From: Desulfosudis oleivorans | GTDB lineage: Bacteria; Desulfobacterota; Desulfobacteria; Desulfobacterales; SURF-7 | Assembly: GCA_020723305.1 (NCBI GenBank) | Contig: DYJC01000001.1 | Location: 310,001 to 374,000, forward strand | Direction of reading: 5' to 3' | Length of the DNA: 64,000 bases | Part shown: positions 27,700 to 36,391 of the stretch, piece after piece | Layout: every line of letters begins with the position of its first letter | Position numbering within the stretch: the stretch's first letter is position 1 | Translations under genes and position numbers: made by a program | Notes under the pieces: generated by a model | Told to the model about the DNA's origin: nothing | The model's database searches: none | Seen by the model: only the letters and a program-made list of their open reading frames with translations

Positions 27700-28434
27700 T
27701 TATTGTTTTGTTTTTTCAGGCACTACAAGTTCGATAAGCTCCACTTCAAAAATAACGGTGCTGTTCGGACCGATAATTCCTCCTGCGCCTGAGTACCGGG
27801 GCCCATATGCCAGATGAGGGGGAAGAAAGAATCGGACTTGCCCTCCGGCTTTTATTTTCTTCAATCCTTCCGCCCATCCGGGGAGCACCTCCTTTACACG
27901 CACTTTCGTTGGCCCGCCGCGTTTATAGGAGCTGTCAAACTCCTTACCATCGATCAACAAACCTTTATAATGTACCACAACCTCGTCATCATCTTTCGGG
28001 AAAACGCCTGTGCCTTCCTTGATAATCTGATATTGAAGACCGCTCTGGGTAACGATGACTCCTTCCTTTTTACGGTTATTCTGTAAAAAAGCCTCGCCTT
28101 CTTTCAGGTTTTTAGCTGATATTTCCGCTATCTTGTCTTTTTGTTTTTCCTTTACGCTTTCGGAAATCTCTTTTTTCACCTCAGCAATCTGTTGTTCTGA
28201 CAATTTCGACGGTTTGTTCTGATAACAATCTTGAGCGCCGAGGACAAAAGCATCAAAATCGATTTTTGTATCCAGTTTCTTTAATGCCGTTATCACATCC
28301 TTTCCCATAGTATAGCTGAACTTCTGGGATGTTGTCTGGAGAACCGGATTCTTTTTTGTTGCTTCTGCTTCTACATGGGTGGAAGCAGCCGGCAAAATGA
28401 GTATGGAGAAAAAGAAAATCAATATTTTATTCAT
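27700..28434 (-). CDS. FKBP-type peptidyl-prolyl isomerase, Mip/FkpA-like, periplasmic
   Basis: A 244-residue protein with a signal peptide (ILIFFFSILILPAASTHVEA). An N-terminal FKBP-N dimerisation domain (SYTMGKDVITALKKL, KPSKLSEQQIAEV) is followed by the FKBP domain from ~140: DDEVVVHYKGLLIDGKEFDS, RGGPTKVRV, VLPGWAEGLKKIKAGGQ, RFFLPPHLAYGPRYSG, STVIFEVELIEL. These are the usual active-site residues for proline isomerisation. I chose ATG at 28434 because it gives the signal peptide; an upstream start adds 24 residues overlapping the glycosylase gene in another frame. Confidence 0.92.
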   Translation of the reverse strand: MNKILIFFFSILILPAASTHVEAEATKKNPVLQTTSQKFSYTMGKDVITALKKLDTKIDFDAFVLGAQDCYQNKPSKLSEQQIAEVKKEISESVKEKQKDKIAEISAKNLKEGEAFLQNNRKKEGVIVTQSGLQYQIIKEGTGVFPKDDDEVVVHYKGLLIDGKEFDSSYKRGGPTKVRVKEVLPGWAEGLKKIKAGGQVRFFLPPHLAYGPRYSGAGGIIGPNSTVIFEVELIELVVPEKTKQ

Positions 28435-28463
28435 CAGAAAACTCCTCAATCGATTCTGGGTAA

Positions 28464-29174
28464 TCATTTGTGATATTCCTTCATCACAAGCTTCATGTCC
28501 TCCCAAACATCTCTTTTCCTGCTTTCATCTTTCAGCAGCAATGAAGGATGATAGGTCGGCATTATTTTAATGCCGCCGAATTGATGGAACCTGCCTCTTA
28601 GAGCTGAAAGCGGCTTCGTGGTGTTTAAAACAGCATGTGTCGATACCTCCCCGAGTGTACAGATTATGTCCGGTTGAACCGCCTGAATCTGACGATGCAG
28701 CAAAGGAAGACAAGCATTAATCTCTTCCTGTACAGGCACTCTCTTTCCGGGAGGAATGCATTTGATCACATTGCACAAATAAACATTTTCCCTGGTGAAT
28801 CCCATTGCATGGATAATTTTTGTTAAAAGTTCACCGGCTTCACCGACAAACGGGCGTCCCTGTTTTTCATCTTCCAAATCCGGATAATCTCCGATAAACA
28901 TCAACCCGGCTTTCGGGTCGCCGCTACCGAATACAACCTGTTTTCTGTCGGCGGAAAGATGGCAGCAGCGGCAATCCTTTGCCATCCTTTCGATATTGTA
29001 GATTGTTTCAGTATGAAATCTTCCACCGCTACCCCACTCCTGCATCTGTTCAATTGCGTGTGCAGAACAATCAAAGCCGCTGCATCCCAATGTCGATAAA
29101 AACTGAAAATAATTGCGAATCTCATGGACAAGGCTTTGGGGGCCGCCTGAGGGATCTGAATCAGTTTTGAGCAT
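28464..29174 (-). CDS. Family 4 uracil-DNA glycosylase (iron-sulfur)
   Basis: A 236-residue family 4 UDG that removes uracil from DNA. Motif A is GDYPDLEDEKQGRPFVGEAG; cluster cysteines are in KDCRCCHLS (~69-73) and in CNVIKCIPPGKR and the later INAC; the catalytic-loop HPS is in MPTYHPSLLLKD. The family is usually ~200 residues, so the ~55-residue N-terminal extension here, common in deltaproteobacteria, is of unknown role. ATG at 29174 was preferred to TTGs just upstream because AAAGGG is 9 nt away. It overlaps coaBC by 14 bp. Confidence 0.9.
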   Translation of the reverse strand: MLKTDSDPSGGPQSLVHEIRNYFQFLSTLGCSGFDCSAHAIEQMQEWGSGGRFHTETIYNIERMAKDCRCCHLSADRKQVVFGSGDPKAGLMFIGDYPDLEDEKQGRPFVGEAGELLTKIIHAMGFTRENVYLCNVIKCIPPGKRVPVQEEINACLPLLHRQIQAVQPDIICTLGEVSTHAVLNTTKPLSALRGRFHQFGGIKIMPTYHPSLLLKDESRKRDVWEDMKLVMKEYHK

Positions 29175-30375
29175 CAACAATTACCCTTTCAGCAATATAA
29201 TCCAGAAGGATATTTGCAACCTCTTCTTTTTCCATAGTTGGAAATGATTTTTTTGAGCCGCCTGGGAAATATAGGGTTACCTTATTGGTATCTGTTCCAA
29301 ACCCGGATTCTGAACTTCCGACAATATTACCAACAATCATATCCAGATTTTTCTCCTGAAGTTTTTCCCGGGCATAGGTATCAAGATCATTTGTCTCGGC
29401 AGCGAATCCGACTAGAACCTGATGCGTTTTCCTTTTGCCAAGCTCCTTTAGAATATCCATATTTTTATCCAGTTGTAAAATCAATTTTTCATCTTTTTTC
29501 TTGATCTTTTGTTCTGATAGGACATTGGGTTTATAATCCGCAACAGCCGCGACCTTAATAATGATGTCACTCGATTCCATATTTTCAAATATTGCAGCTG
29601 CCATTTCATCAGCGGTTTTCACCTGAATCATATGAACCCCGATGGGTGAACGAAGTGCAGTGGGTCCGGATACAAGTGTCACATCCGCCCCTCGATGCTC
29701 GGCTGCTTTGGCAACAGCATATCCCATTTTACCGGATGAATGATTGCTGATAAAACGGACAGGATCGATCGGTTCCATGGTTGGCCCGGCAGACACGAGA
29801 ATTTTCTGATGAAGCAAATCCTTATTGCAGAGCTGCTTTCCAAGTCTGTCTGCAATATATTCAGGGCTTGGTAAACGACCAGCCCCGGTCATACCACATG
29901 CAAGCTCTCCCGCATCCGGCTCAAGTATGATAAATCCATCAGACTCCAGGATGTCTATATTCCGCTGCACGGCTCTATTTTCATACATATTTGTATTCAT
30001 TGCCGGGCAGATGATCCTGGGTGAAGTTACAGCCAGCATGAAAGTGCTTAACGCATCATCGGCAATGCCGTTTGCCAGCTTTCCAATCATATTGGCAGTC
30101 GCAGGTGCAATGATCACCGCATCGGACTCCTGTGCCCATGAGATATGCCGGATTGCGCCTTGGCTTTCCTCTTCAAACAGGCTGACACATACCGGATTTC
30201 CGGATAATGCCTCAAATGTTACTTTTCCGATAAATGCCTCTGCATTCCGGGTCATAATCACCTTGACCGAGGCGCCCTGTTTTACAAGAATTCTTAATAA
30301 TTCCGGAATTTTGTAAGCAGAAATTCCTCCACAGACACCCAGTACGATATTCTTATTTTGAAAAATGCCGGACAT
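29161..30375 (-). CDS. coaBC: Phosphopantothenoylcysteine decarboxylase/synthetase CoaBC
   Basis: A 404-residue bifunctional enzyme. CoaC (residues 1-~185): VLGVCGGISAYKIPELLRIL, the His in ISWAQESDAVIIAPATAN, PAMNTNMYENRAV (PXMNXXMW-type), and GELACGMTGAGRL with the active-site Cys. CoaB (~190-404): KILVSAGPTMEPIDPVRFIS, NHSSGKMGYAVA, VKVAAVADYKP, KKKDEKLILQLDKNMDIL and the C-terminal FPTMEKEEVANILLDYI. It joins cysteine to phosphopantothenate and decarboxylates the product. It leads an operon with the UDG and FKBP genes. Confidence 0.96.
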   Translation of the reverse strand: MSGIFQNKNIVLGVCGGISAYKIPELLRILVKQGASVKVIMTRNAEAFIGKVTFEALSGNPVCVSLFEEESQGAIRHISWAQESDAVIIAPATANMIGKLANGIADDALSTFMLAVTSPRIICPAMNTNMYENRAVQRNIDILESDGFIILEPDAGELACGMTGAGRLPSPEYIADRLGKQLCNKDLLHQKILVSAGPTMEPIDPVRFISNHSSGKMGYAVAKAAEHRGADVTLVSGPTALRSPIGVHMIQVKTADEMAAAIFENMESSDIIIKVAAVADYKPNVLSEQKIKKKDEKLILQLDKNMDILKELGKRKTHQVLVGFAAETNDLDTYAREKLQEKNLDMIVGNIVGSSESGFGTDTNKVTLYFPGGSKKSFPTMEKEEVANILLDYIAERVIVDAQN

Positions 30376-30784
30376 AAAACCGACTCCACTTTACAGAATA
30401 ACTGCAAAAGACTGAACAGCTTCCTTGTGTAAAAAAAGTCTTTTGTTCTTACCGTTGAAAAAAATGTACTTGAAATGGATACTGATTAGGATTCAGTATA
30501 CTTTTCTATCATGAAAGTCAAATATAAGGAATCCGGAAAATATTCGGAATATTGAACTCTTTTTCACACCTTCATGATCAAAACCATCCTTGGCTGTTCT
30601 CATTTTTCGCTTCACAACAGAAATATATTTCAAAAACAGCATAACTTATTTGCACTTTGCTCATAAAATTATCTTTTAACATTAATCATATAAATTCATA
30701 ATACAATATCTGTTTGCATGCATGCAATTAATATGATAGCAGTTGTTCCCATCAATGATACAATTGCAAAAAGGACGGAAACAG
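30376..30784. other. AT-rich intergenic region between coaBC and the MarR gene
   Basis: About 410 bases carry the divergent promoters of coaBC and the MarR-family gene. It is strongly AT-rich near 30660-30710. A perfect palindrome at 30714-30727 is listed separately. No RNA gene or ORF is seen. Confidence 0.5.
30714..30727. promoter_or_regulatory. 14-bp perfect palindrome, candidate MarR operator
   Basis: TTGCATGCATGCAA is a perfect dyad 57 bp upstream of the MarR-family ATG and just downstream of an AT-rich stretch that could hold the -10 element. MarR proteins bind 16-20 bp dyads with a TTGC...GCAA character and often repress their own gene. Assignment as operator is inference from position and symmetry. 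Confidence 0.6.
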
Positions 30785-31249
30785 ATGGTTTTGAATCTCC
30801 CCAGGAATGAAGCGGATCAGATTCTCTTCAGCACCATGGCAGCCATATATCAATTTGAACGTCGGAAAGTTCAGCTTTTTGGAATCAATTATGAAGCTTT
30901 CTATCTCCTTCATTTTCTCAGGCGTCGATCCTCAGCGAAAATGAGTGAGATAGCGGAAGAGATGAATATCCACATCAGCACCGCAAGCCGTACGGTTGGT
31001 CGACTGGAGAAACGGAATTTTGTTTCCCGAAAAAAAGACCCGGTCGACAAACGAAGCATACTGGTCTCCCTGGAGCCGGAAGGGGAAATTGTGGTCAAGG
31101 CATCAGAGGATCATTCCTTTGAAACCATTTTAAAGAATCTGGAAGGATTAAGCGATGAAACCATTCAGGCAATCATCACGACCGCTGTTCACTTTCATCA
31201 GATACTCAGGATTCCTGTGATGAAATCCTATACTGGTGAATCTGCCTGA
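30785..31249 (+). CDS. MarR-family transcriptional regulator
   Basis: A 154-residue winged-helix regulator. The wHTH is at ~50-100: FLRRRSSAKMSEIAEEMNIH, STASRTVGRLEKRNFVSRKK and wing residues DPVDKRSILVSLEPEG. The flanking helices form the dimer interface (YQFERRKVQLFGINYEAFYLL, TAVHFHQILRI). I chose ATG at 30785 because AAGGA lies 9 nt upstream; an upstream TTG adds 14 residues without support. It likely controls itself and perhaps the two downstream genes on the same strand. The ligand is unknown. Confidence 0.88.
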   Translation: MVLNLPRNEADQILFSTMAAIYQFERRKVQLFGINYEAFYLLHFLRRRSSAKMSEIAEEMNIHISTASRTVGRLEKRNFVSRKKDPVDKRSILVSLEPEGEIVVKASEDHSFETILKNLEGLSDETIQAIITTAVHFHQILRIPVMKSYTGESA

Positions 31250-31369
31250 ATCATGAAAAGAACAGCAACCATGGCAGAAGGAATGCCGGGCAATGGAAAA
31301 CATGATTGATCAAGGAAATACAATTTATTCTATAACCGTTTTCAGTTTACAAGAAAGGAGAATTTAAAA

Positions 31370-32041
31370 ATGGGCCTGATAGCAAACCTGTTATACATCC
31401 TCGGCATCGGAGTGGTCATCATGATCGCCCTGAATATTATCAATGTGCTGCAAGCAGGCAGCAAAAAACCGGACGGCCGGACAATGGAACAGATCCTTGG
31501 AGTAAAACCGGAAAAAGCAACCTATGATCATATGGAAAAACTGTCACGAAGCGAAAAAATGCAGCTTTTCTATGCTGCCTCAACACCCGAGCTTAATGAA
31601 TTCAACGGTGAATACCAGGCAAAACTGTTAAGCGGCGGTGTCCTTGGAGGGTCCTCGGCATTTTTTACGCACCATGTATTTCCATACGGAAAATTGACGA
31701 TGAACACCAAATGGGTTGGAAAAGGCTTTCAGAGTACCGGTGCGAATTCCGGAATCGGTTATAATATTTTTACACAACAGAATGGTAAAACCCTCAGGAT
31801 CCGTGCAATCGACACCTCCATGGTGCCGACAAAAATTGGAAAGGATGGAAAGCGTTCCTTTCAGATCAACTATAGCCGATTAAACAGCGGAATGATCCAT
31901 TCCATGCGGGATGAAATCCGGAAGATAAACAACAACCTCTATATCGGTGCCGGATATATGGGGCTTGGCGGCGGTTCAATGAACCCGGCCCCGTTCGCGC
32001 TCATCGGTCCTCCCAAACCCTGGGTAGGTGCAGACAAGTAG
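31370..32041 (+). CDS. Membrane-anchored protein, unrecognised
   Basis: A 223-residue protein with one N-terminal membrane segment (NLLYILGIGVVIMIALNIINV) and a soluble beta-rich region of ~170 residues: EFNGEYQAKLLSGGVLGGSS, KLTMNTKWVGKGFQSTG, LRIRAIDTSMVPTKIGKDGK and a Gly-rich YIGAGYMGLGGGSMNP near the end. The pattern 'gxw/y ... LLSGG ... WVGKGF' loosely recalls GXWXG/DUF4334 lipid-binding-like proteins, but I do not claim it. A good GGAG precedes the ATG. It is 34 bp upstream of the DUF362 gene and probably co-transcribed with it. Confidence 0.65.
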   Translation: MGLIANLLYILGIGVVIMIALNIINVLQAGSKKPDGRTMEQILGVKPEKATYDHMEKLSRSEKMQLFYAASTPELNEFNGEYQAKLLSGGVLGGSSAFFTHHVFPYGKLTMNTKWVGKGFQSTGANSGIGYNIFTQQNGKTLRIRAIDTSMVPTKIGKDGKRSFQINYSRLNSGMIHSMRDEIRKINNNLYIGAGYMGLGGGSMNPAPFALIGPPKPWVGADK

Positions 32042-32075
32042 GGAGTGATATCCTCTCTCAGGAGATATTTGAGAA

Positions 32076-33479
32076 ATGGAAATGAAACAGGAAAAACCCA
32101 CTGTAATCGTAAAAAGATGTGAAACATATGACCAGGCCGGAATTATGGAAATTTTTCAAAACGGCATGGCAGAAATTGATTTCAAGCCACGAGGAAAAAT
32201 TTTTGTCAAACCCAATGTTGTGTTTTCCACAAAAGATGGGAAATATGGTTCAACCGCTTATACGGACACCGCTGTTATCGGTGGGTCTTTGCTGGCCCTG
32301 TCCAGAACAAAGGGAGTCAGGCGTGTTGATATGGGAGAAAAAACAGCCATTGGTTACCCGACCCGCCTGACATTTAAAAACGCGGGATATTATGATGTGG
32401 TTAAATCCATTCAACCACAGACAGAGGCTCCGGTCCGAATATTCTGTATTGATGAACATCCAAGAGACAGGGTGTTTGTCGGCGGAAAAGTTCATGACAC
32501 CCTGAAGATCTCCCGGAAAATGGCCAGGGCGGATTGTAAAATCTATCTGCCAAAACTGAAATGTCACTGTGTCAGCTCCATGACCGGCGCGGTAAAACTC
32601 AACATCGGAATCTGTTCGGATGACGAGCGTGCCATCCGGCACGACTTCCTGCTGAATGACAAGATTGTCGATCTTCTGGAGGTGGGCACTCCGGATTTTA
32701 TCATGATGGATGCCATTGATGTGGGTGTGGGGAATGAAGCGGTCCCGACCCCCCGGAAACTTGGATTGATCATCATGGGAACCAATCCATTAGCCGTGGA
32801 TCTTGTGGGTGCCAGGCTATTGGGATATAACCTGAAAGATGTTCCATACCTGCAACGCGCCGTAGAGCGAGGATATACACCATCGGACATCAACGATATA
32901 AGGATCACCGGCGATCTGCATTCCGTTGAAGACCTGGACAAAGCAGCCGAAAGACTTCTTCCCTATGATGATGAATATTTCAGATGGCAGAATATTGAAA
33001 AGGACCTGGCAAGGCTTGAGAGCCCTATCCGGTTTTACTGGGGATATACCCATCGCCGGGAACAGGAAAAATGCCTGACCGGATGCATCATGGGTATCAA
33101 AATGTTTTTCGGATTCCTGGAGCGGTATGCCGGAGCGGAAGCATTCAGGAATGCAAAGCCAGCGGTTATGGTGGTCGGCGAAATTCAAGAAAGGATTGAC
33201 GCAAAAGGGCAGGAAGTCTTCATGATCGGAAGTTGTTCCCGGGCAGATGTCGTGAACGCGAAAAAAATCATCCGAATCGACAACTGCTTCACGACAGCCG
33301 TCGATCTCGCACAGACCATCCGGGGAAGGCTCGGCATACCGGCGCCCATCCTGGATGCGGAAGAAGTTCTGCCGCTGATCAAAAATCTGGCCATAGCGTC
33401 CATCATGAAACTGATCAGTTTCAGATATTTTCAGGATATTGGTTTTTTCCTGAAAAGAGGATTGCAGAAACGGATCTGA
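32076..33479 (+). CDS. DUF362 domain protein
   Basis: A 467-residue protein. The DUF362 core runs from the N-terminus: IFVKPNVVFSTKDGKYGS, DMGEKTAIGYPTRLTFKNAGYYDV, ADCKIYLPKLKCHCVSSMTGAVKLNIG, DFIMMDAIDVGVGNEAVPTP and LIIMGTNPLAVDLVGARLLG. DUF362 proteins are often 4Fe-4S-linked, but the usual ferredoxin tail is missing here; cysteines are scattered (CHC, CLTGC). The C-terminal ~150 residues are less conserved. Function unknown. It is the last gene before the convergent BREX operon, 19 bp from brxA's stop. Confidence 0.8.
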   Translation: MEMKQEKPTVIVKRCETYDQAGIMEIFQNGMAEIDFKPRGKIFVKPNVVFSTKDGKYGSTAYTDTAVIGGSLLALSRTKGVRRVDMGEKTAIGYPTRLTFKNAGYYDVVKSIQPQTEAPVRIFCIDEHPRDRVFVGGKVHDTLKISRKMARADCKIYLPKLKCHCVSSMTGAVKLNIGICSDDERAIRHDFLLNDKIVDLLEVGTPDFIMMDAIDVGVGNEAVPTPRKLGLIIMGTNPLAVDLVGARLLGYNLKDVPYLQRAVERGYTPSDINDIRITGDLHSVEDLDKAAERLLPYDDEYFRWQNIEKDLARLESPIRFYWGYTHRREQEKCLTGCIMGIKMFFGFLERYAGAEAFRNAKPAVMVVGEIQERIDAKGQEVFMIGSCSRADVVNAKKIIRIDNCFTTAVDLAQTIRGRLGIPAPILDAEEVLPLIKNLAIASIMKLISFRYFQDIGFFLKRGLQKRI

Positions 33480-33498
33480 TTCGTATCTCATCTGGGTG

Positions 33499-34257
33499 TT
33501 ATTTTTGTTTCAGTTTCAACAGCTCATCATCCAGTCCATATCGAACGACGTCTAAACGATCACTGCATTTTGCAATAAAATCTCCAGACAAGACTGGAAG
33601 CTGGAACGGAAAAAAGGCCGGATTGTTCAACAACAGGGCCATTGCCCCCCTTGCATCAGGTGTGGCGTGAAGTACGGACTCTACCATCAGAATGGCTATA
33701 TTGGGATCAACCACGCTGACAGGCGCTGCTTTCTCATAGCAACCTTTTGTCTCGGAGTCGTTCAATGCTCCCCAGGCCACAAAAGAGCGGACTGTGTAAC
33801 GAGCATTTCTTGAAACCGTCCCCCTGTCTCCATACTGTTCTTTCATGCGCCCAAACACTTGTGCCTGAGTTATCCGGTCTTGAAGGTTGAGAAGTCTTCC
33901 AACTTGTTTAGCCACGTTATACCAAAATGGATAGGAAGCGGAAATAATTGCCCAATGAAGCGGAAACCACTGGGAGGAAGGATAAGTTTGGGCGACCCGA
34001 AGAGCATCATCACGAAAAGAAACCAATTCAGGATCTGGAGAAAACCAAGAAGAGAGAATCCCGATTGCCATGCCGTATGTTTTCTGACCTCTCTCACCAA
34101 CACCCCCACTCTGTTTTTGTGTGCTGAGAAATTGATCCAACTCTGACCGAATTTGCTTTTCATTCATACCAGAAAGTATCAGTTGGACAGTACGATCCAT
34201 CCAATGCATCTGTATCGTCTGTTTAATACCCAATTTTTGGTGTCTGTTGCCCGTCAT
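33499..34257 (-). CDS. brxA: BREX protein BrxA-like
   Basis: A 252-residue soluble, mostly helical protein at the 3' end of the BREX operon, where type 3 systems carry brxA. The visible features are an N-terminal helical region (VQLILSGMNEKQIRSELDQFL), an aromatic-rich segment (SQWFPLHWAIISASYPFWYN) and TVSRNARYTVRSFVAWGAL. BrxA-type proteins are small, DNA-interacting and needed for full BREX activity, but have no catalytic motif, so the identification is mainly positional. Its ATG overlaps the pglZ stop (ATGA), with GGAGG upstream. Confidence 0.62.
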   Translation of the reverse strand: MTGNRHQKLGIKQTIQMHWMDRTVQLILSGMNEKQIRSELDQFLSTQKQSGGVGERGQKTYGMAIGILSSWFSPDPELVSFRDDALRVAQTYPSSQWFPLHWAIISASYPFWYNVAKQVGRLLNLQDRITQAQVFGRMKEQYGDRGTVSRNARYTVRSFVAWGALNDSETKGCYEKAAPVSVVDPNIAILMVESVLHATPDARGAMALLLNNPAFFPFQLPVLSGDFIAKCSDRLDVVRYGLDDELLKLKQK

Positions 34258-36281
34258 CGTGACCTCCTTTCAAATTTCACAAGGGGCACGATGACTTCCT
34301 CGATAGCGACGCCGCCATGTCCGACGATTGAATCTCCCGGTTTTACAAAAGCATCCCGGCCTCCGACTACGAGCGGAAAATAATTATCGGGAAGGCCGAT
34401 TGGCTGCCACTCATGGGCAAATGCAAATGTTTCGGCAACCTGTGATCTAAACTCCGGGGTCGGGTAAACACGAACCCGTTCACCGCGAGTTTCAGCAATC
34501 ACACCTTCAGATGGACGCCCCTTGCCGTCACATTCGATGTTGCCATGATCGGCCGTCAGCCAGACCTCATACCCATAGTCCAGCAGATGTCCGATCATCG
34601 CACCAAGGAAGCCGCGCTGACACCATTGTTTGATCTGGTTGTGCATACCGGCGGCACCAAGCTGCATGCCATGCATGATCTTGTCGACCTTGTCCACCAC
34701 CAGCCCCACCACCATGGTTTTGCCAGGATGGATAATAGCATCAAGTACGGTGCAGGCATCACCATCACCCAGGCCGCGCTGGTAAGCGACATCCAGTCGG
34801 GAGAGGCCATGCCCTTCCCAGAGCTGTTTCCAGAGCTTCTCTTCACTATCGGTTGAATTGATAGACGTTCGGAAATAAAGCGGCGGTTTTCCGGAAAAGA
34901 TTGATTGCCTCGATACCGAGGTCAGCGTCGGAATCCAGGCAAAGGTTGCGGATTCTCGCATGACCAGATTGGCGTCCTGCTTTTGCAGAAGCTGACGGAC
35001 GGTAACCCATTGATCCAGGGCAAGGCCATCCACCACGATCAAGGCCGCTCGATTGTTCCCAGAACCTTCCACGTCACGAGCCAGACGTCGCGGCACATGG
35101 TGCAGCATGGCCGGGTTGGTCGGAGGCAGGTTGATCAGGCTGGCATAGTGGTTCCTCAGCCATCCCGCAAAGGTCGTGTTCAAGGCATCGCCAATTTCTT
35201 TGAGCTGTTTCTGATGCCGGGTGCTATTACCGCCATGAACCAATGAAGAGAGCTCGGCCCATTTCAGGGCAAAGGCAGTCCAATCCGAGTATCGCGATTC
35301 CGTCGGCGGAAGCTGATTTTCGACAAGGTCAAACAAACGGGAGATCCGAAGCTCGTCATCGTCCACGCCGGACGTAGCGATACCGCTTCGAACCCAAGAC
35401 CCGGCATCTACTTCAATTCCATCGGCCAGAACCGGAGCAAGCTTCCCTTCAACGAACAGATTGTCAATGTAAACCTTGATATCCTGATGATCGAACGGCA
35501 AAAGATCCGGTCCGGGGTATTTGAGACCATATTGCGGAGAGTCTTCTCTGACCTGCTCCGCCTTGCCCAGCCTGCCAAGGAATACCGGCCAACGCTCCTG
35601 GAGAAATGCGAAAAACGCTTCCTCATCGGGTATGATTTCGTCCAAGGGCCAGGCCTTGAAGCTGTCATGGCTTTTAAGCACCTGAATAAACCGTTCCGTC
35701 AAGGTAAGTGGAATCTGCATCTTCCCATAGTGCAAGCGAAGCAAAGCCCGCAGTAATTCCACTTCATTGGCAATCAGCTCAGCGGCGATACCGAACACAT
35801 GGCGGAGGATGAAATCCTTGGTAGCGTTATCGCCCATACGATCCGGCGGCGACTTGTGCTGGGCTTCAAATAGCGCATCCAAAAGACTCCGGTCTAGTTT
35901 CTCAATGACCGGGTAACTCAGGTTGGGGAACAGCTCACCCAGATTGAAAGAGAGCTTTCTGCCTGCCTGGAGCAGGTCATAAGGCAACGATTCCAACCCG
36001 GCATCCTGCAACCGTAGAATCACCACCAGATCGGTATGTTCACCCCGATCCCAGACCGAGCGATATTTCGATTCATAGGCATATCTGAATTCAACCGGAT
36101 CGTTGAACTCAATCAGTTCGAACCCACGCCCGCGAAGCTCAAGTGCCAATTTCTCTTCGGTCAACAGACTGTCCGGATCGGCTACCAGGGTCAGTTTACT
36201 GACGTTGGGAACAAAGTCATTCAGGATGGCGTCTCGCCAGGAAGGAGAGTGCGAAGTGCGTTGTGCGGAGTGCGTTGTCAT
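34254..36281 (-). CDS. pglZ: BREX type 3 PglZ, alkaline-phosphatase fold
   Basis: A 675-residue PglZ. The phosphatase-superfamily metal motifs are in the C-terminal half: LIVVDGLALDQW, ASTADHGN-type VWLTADHGNIECDG, and VVGGRDAFVKPGDS...GHGGVAIEEVIVP. PglZ is a core protein of all BREX types; its enzymatic role is not settled. The ATG at 36281 follows AAGGAG by 9 nt. Codons 2-13 (TTHSAQRTSHSP) derive from an AGTGCG-type repeat, so the original N-terminus may have been displaced. It overlaps the tiny upstream ORF (ATGA) and brxA (ATGA). Confidence 0.88.
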   Translation of the reverse strand: MTTHSAQRTSHSPSWRDAILNDFVPNVSKLTLVADPDSLLTEEKLALELRGRGFELIEFNDPVEFRYAYESKYRSVWDRGEHTDLVVILRLQDAGLESLPYDLLQAGRKLSFNLGELFPNLSYPVIEKLDRSLLDALFEAQHKSPPDRMGDNATKDFILRHVFGIAAELIANEVELLRALLRLHYGKMQIPLTLTERFIQVLKSHDSFKAWPLDEIIPDEEAFFAFLQERWPVFLGRLGKAEQVREDSPQYGLKYPGPDLLPFDHQDIKVYIDNLFVEGKLAPVLADGIEVDAGSWVRSGIATSGVDDDELRISRLFDLVENQLPPTESRYSDWTAFALKWAELSSLVHGGNSTRHQKQLKEIGDALNTTFAGWLRNHYASLINLPPTNPAMLHHVPRRLARDVEGSGNNRAALIVVDGLALDQWVTVRQLLQKQDANLVMRESATFAWIPTLTSVSRQSIFSGKPPLYFRTSINSTDSEEKLWKQLWEGHGLSRLDVAYQRGLGDGDACTVLDAIIHPGKTMVVGLVVDKVDKIMHGMQLGAAGMHNQIKQWCQRGFLGAMIGHLLDYGYEVWLTADHGNIECDGKGRPSEGVIAETRGERVRVYPTPEFRSQVAETFAFAHEWQPIGLPDNYFPLVVGGRDAFVKPGDSIVGHGGVAIEEVIVPLVKFERRSR
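36248..36277. repeat. AGTGCG-type repeat at the start of pglZ
   Basis: Units of the form AGTGCGAAGTGCG...TGCGGAGTGCG lie directly downstream of the pglZ start codon and are translated as the threonine/serine/histidine-rich N-terminus. Together with the opposite-strand units at 36396-36420 they form an inverted pair flanking the 37-aa ORF. Confidence 0.75.
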
Positions 36282-36391
36282 TCTCTTGCGCTCCTTTCCA
36301 GTGATGATCGAAGCCCTCCAATTGCCCGACTCAAGGCAATGCACTGTTCGCAAATAGCGGAGCTGTAAGCGAATCGTTCGACCTTACTCAT
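36278..36391 (-). CDS. 37-residue ORF bridging brxHII and pglZ
   Basis: ATG at 36391 overlaps the brxHII stop (ATGAGTAA), and its TGA overlaps the pglZ ATG (ATGA), giving an unbroken chain of stop/start overlaps. The product MSKVERFAYSSAICEQCIAL... has 37 residues, two cysteines and a basic end; I do not recognise it. It might be a real micro-protein, a translational-coupling device or the remnant of an inserted four-helix-bundle-type gene between two inverted repeats. Confidence 0.4.
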   Translation of the reverse strand: MSKVERFAYSSAICEQCIALSRAIGGLRSSLERSARE

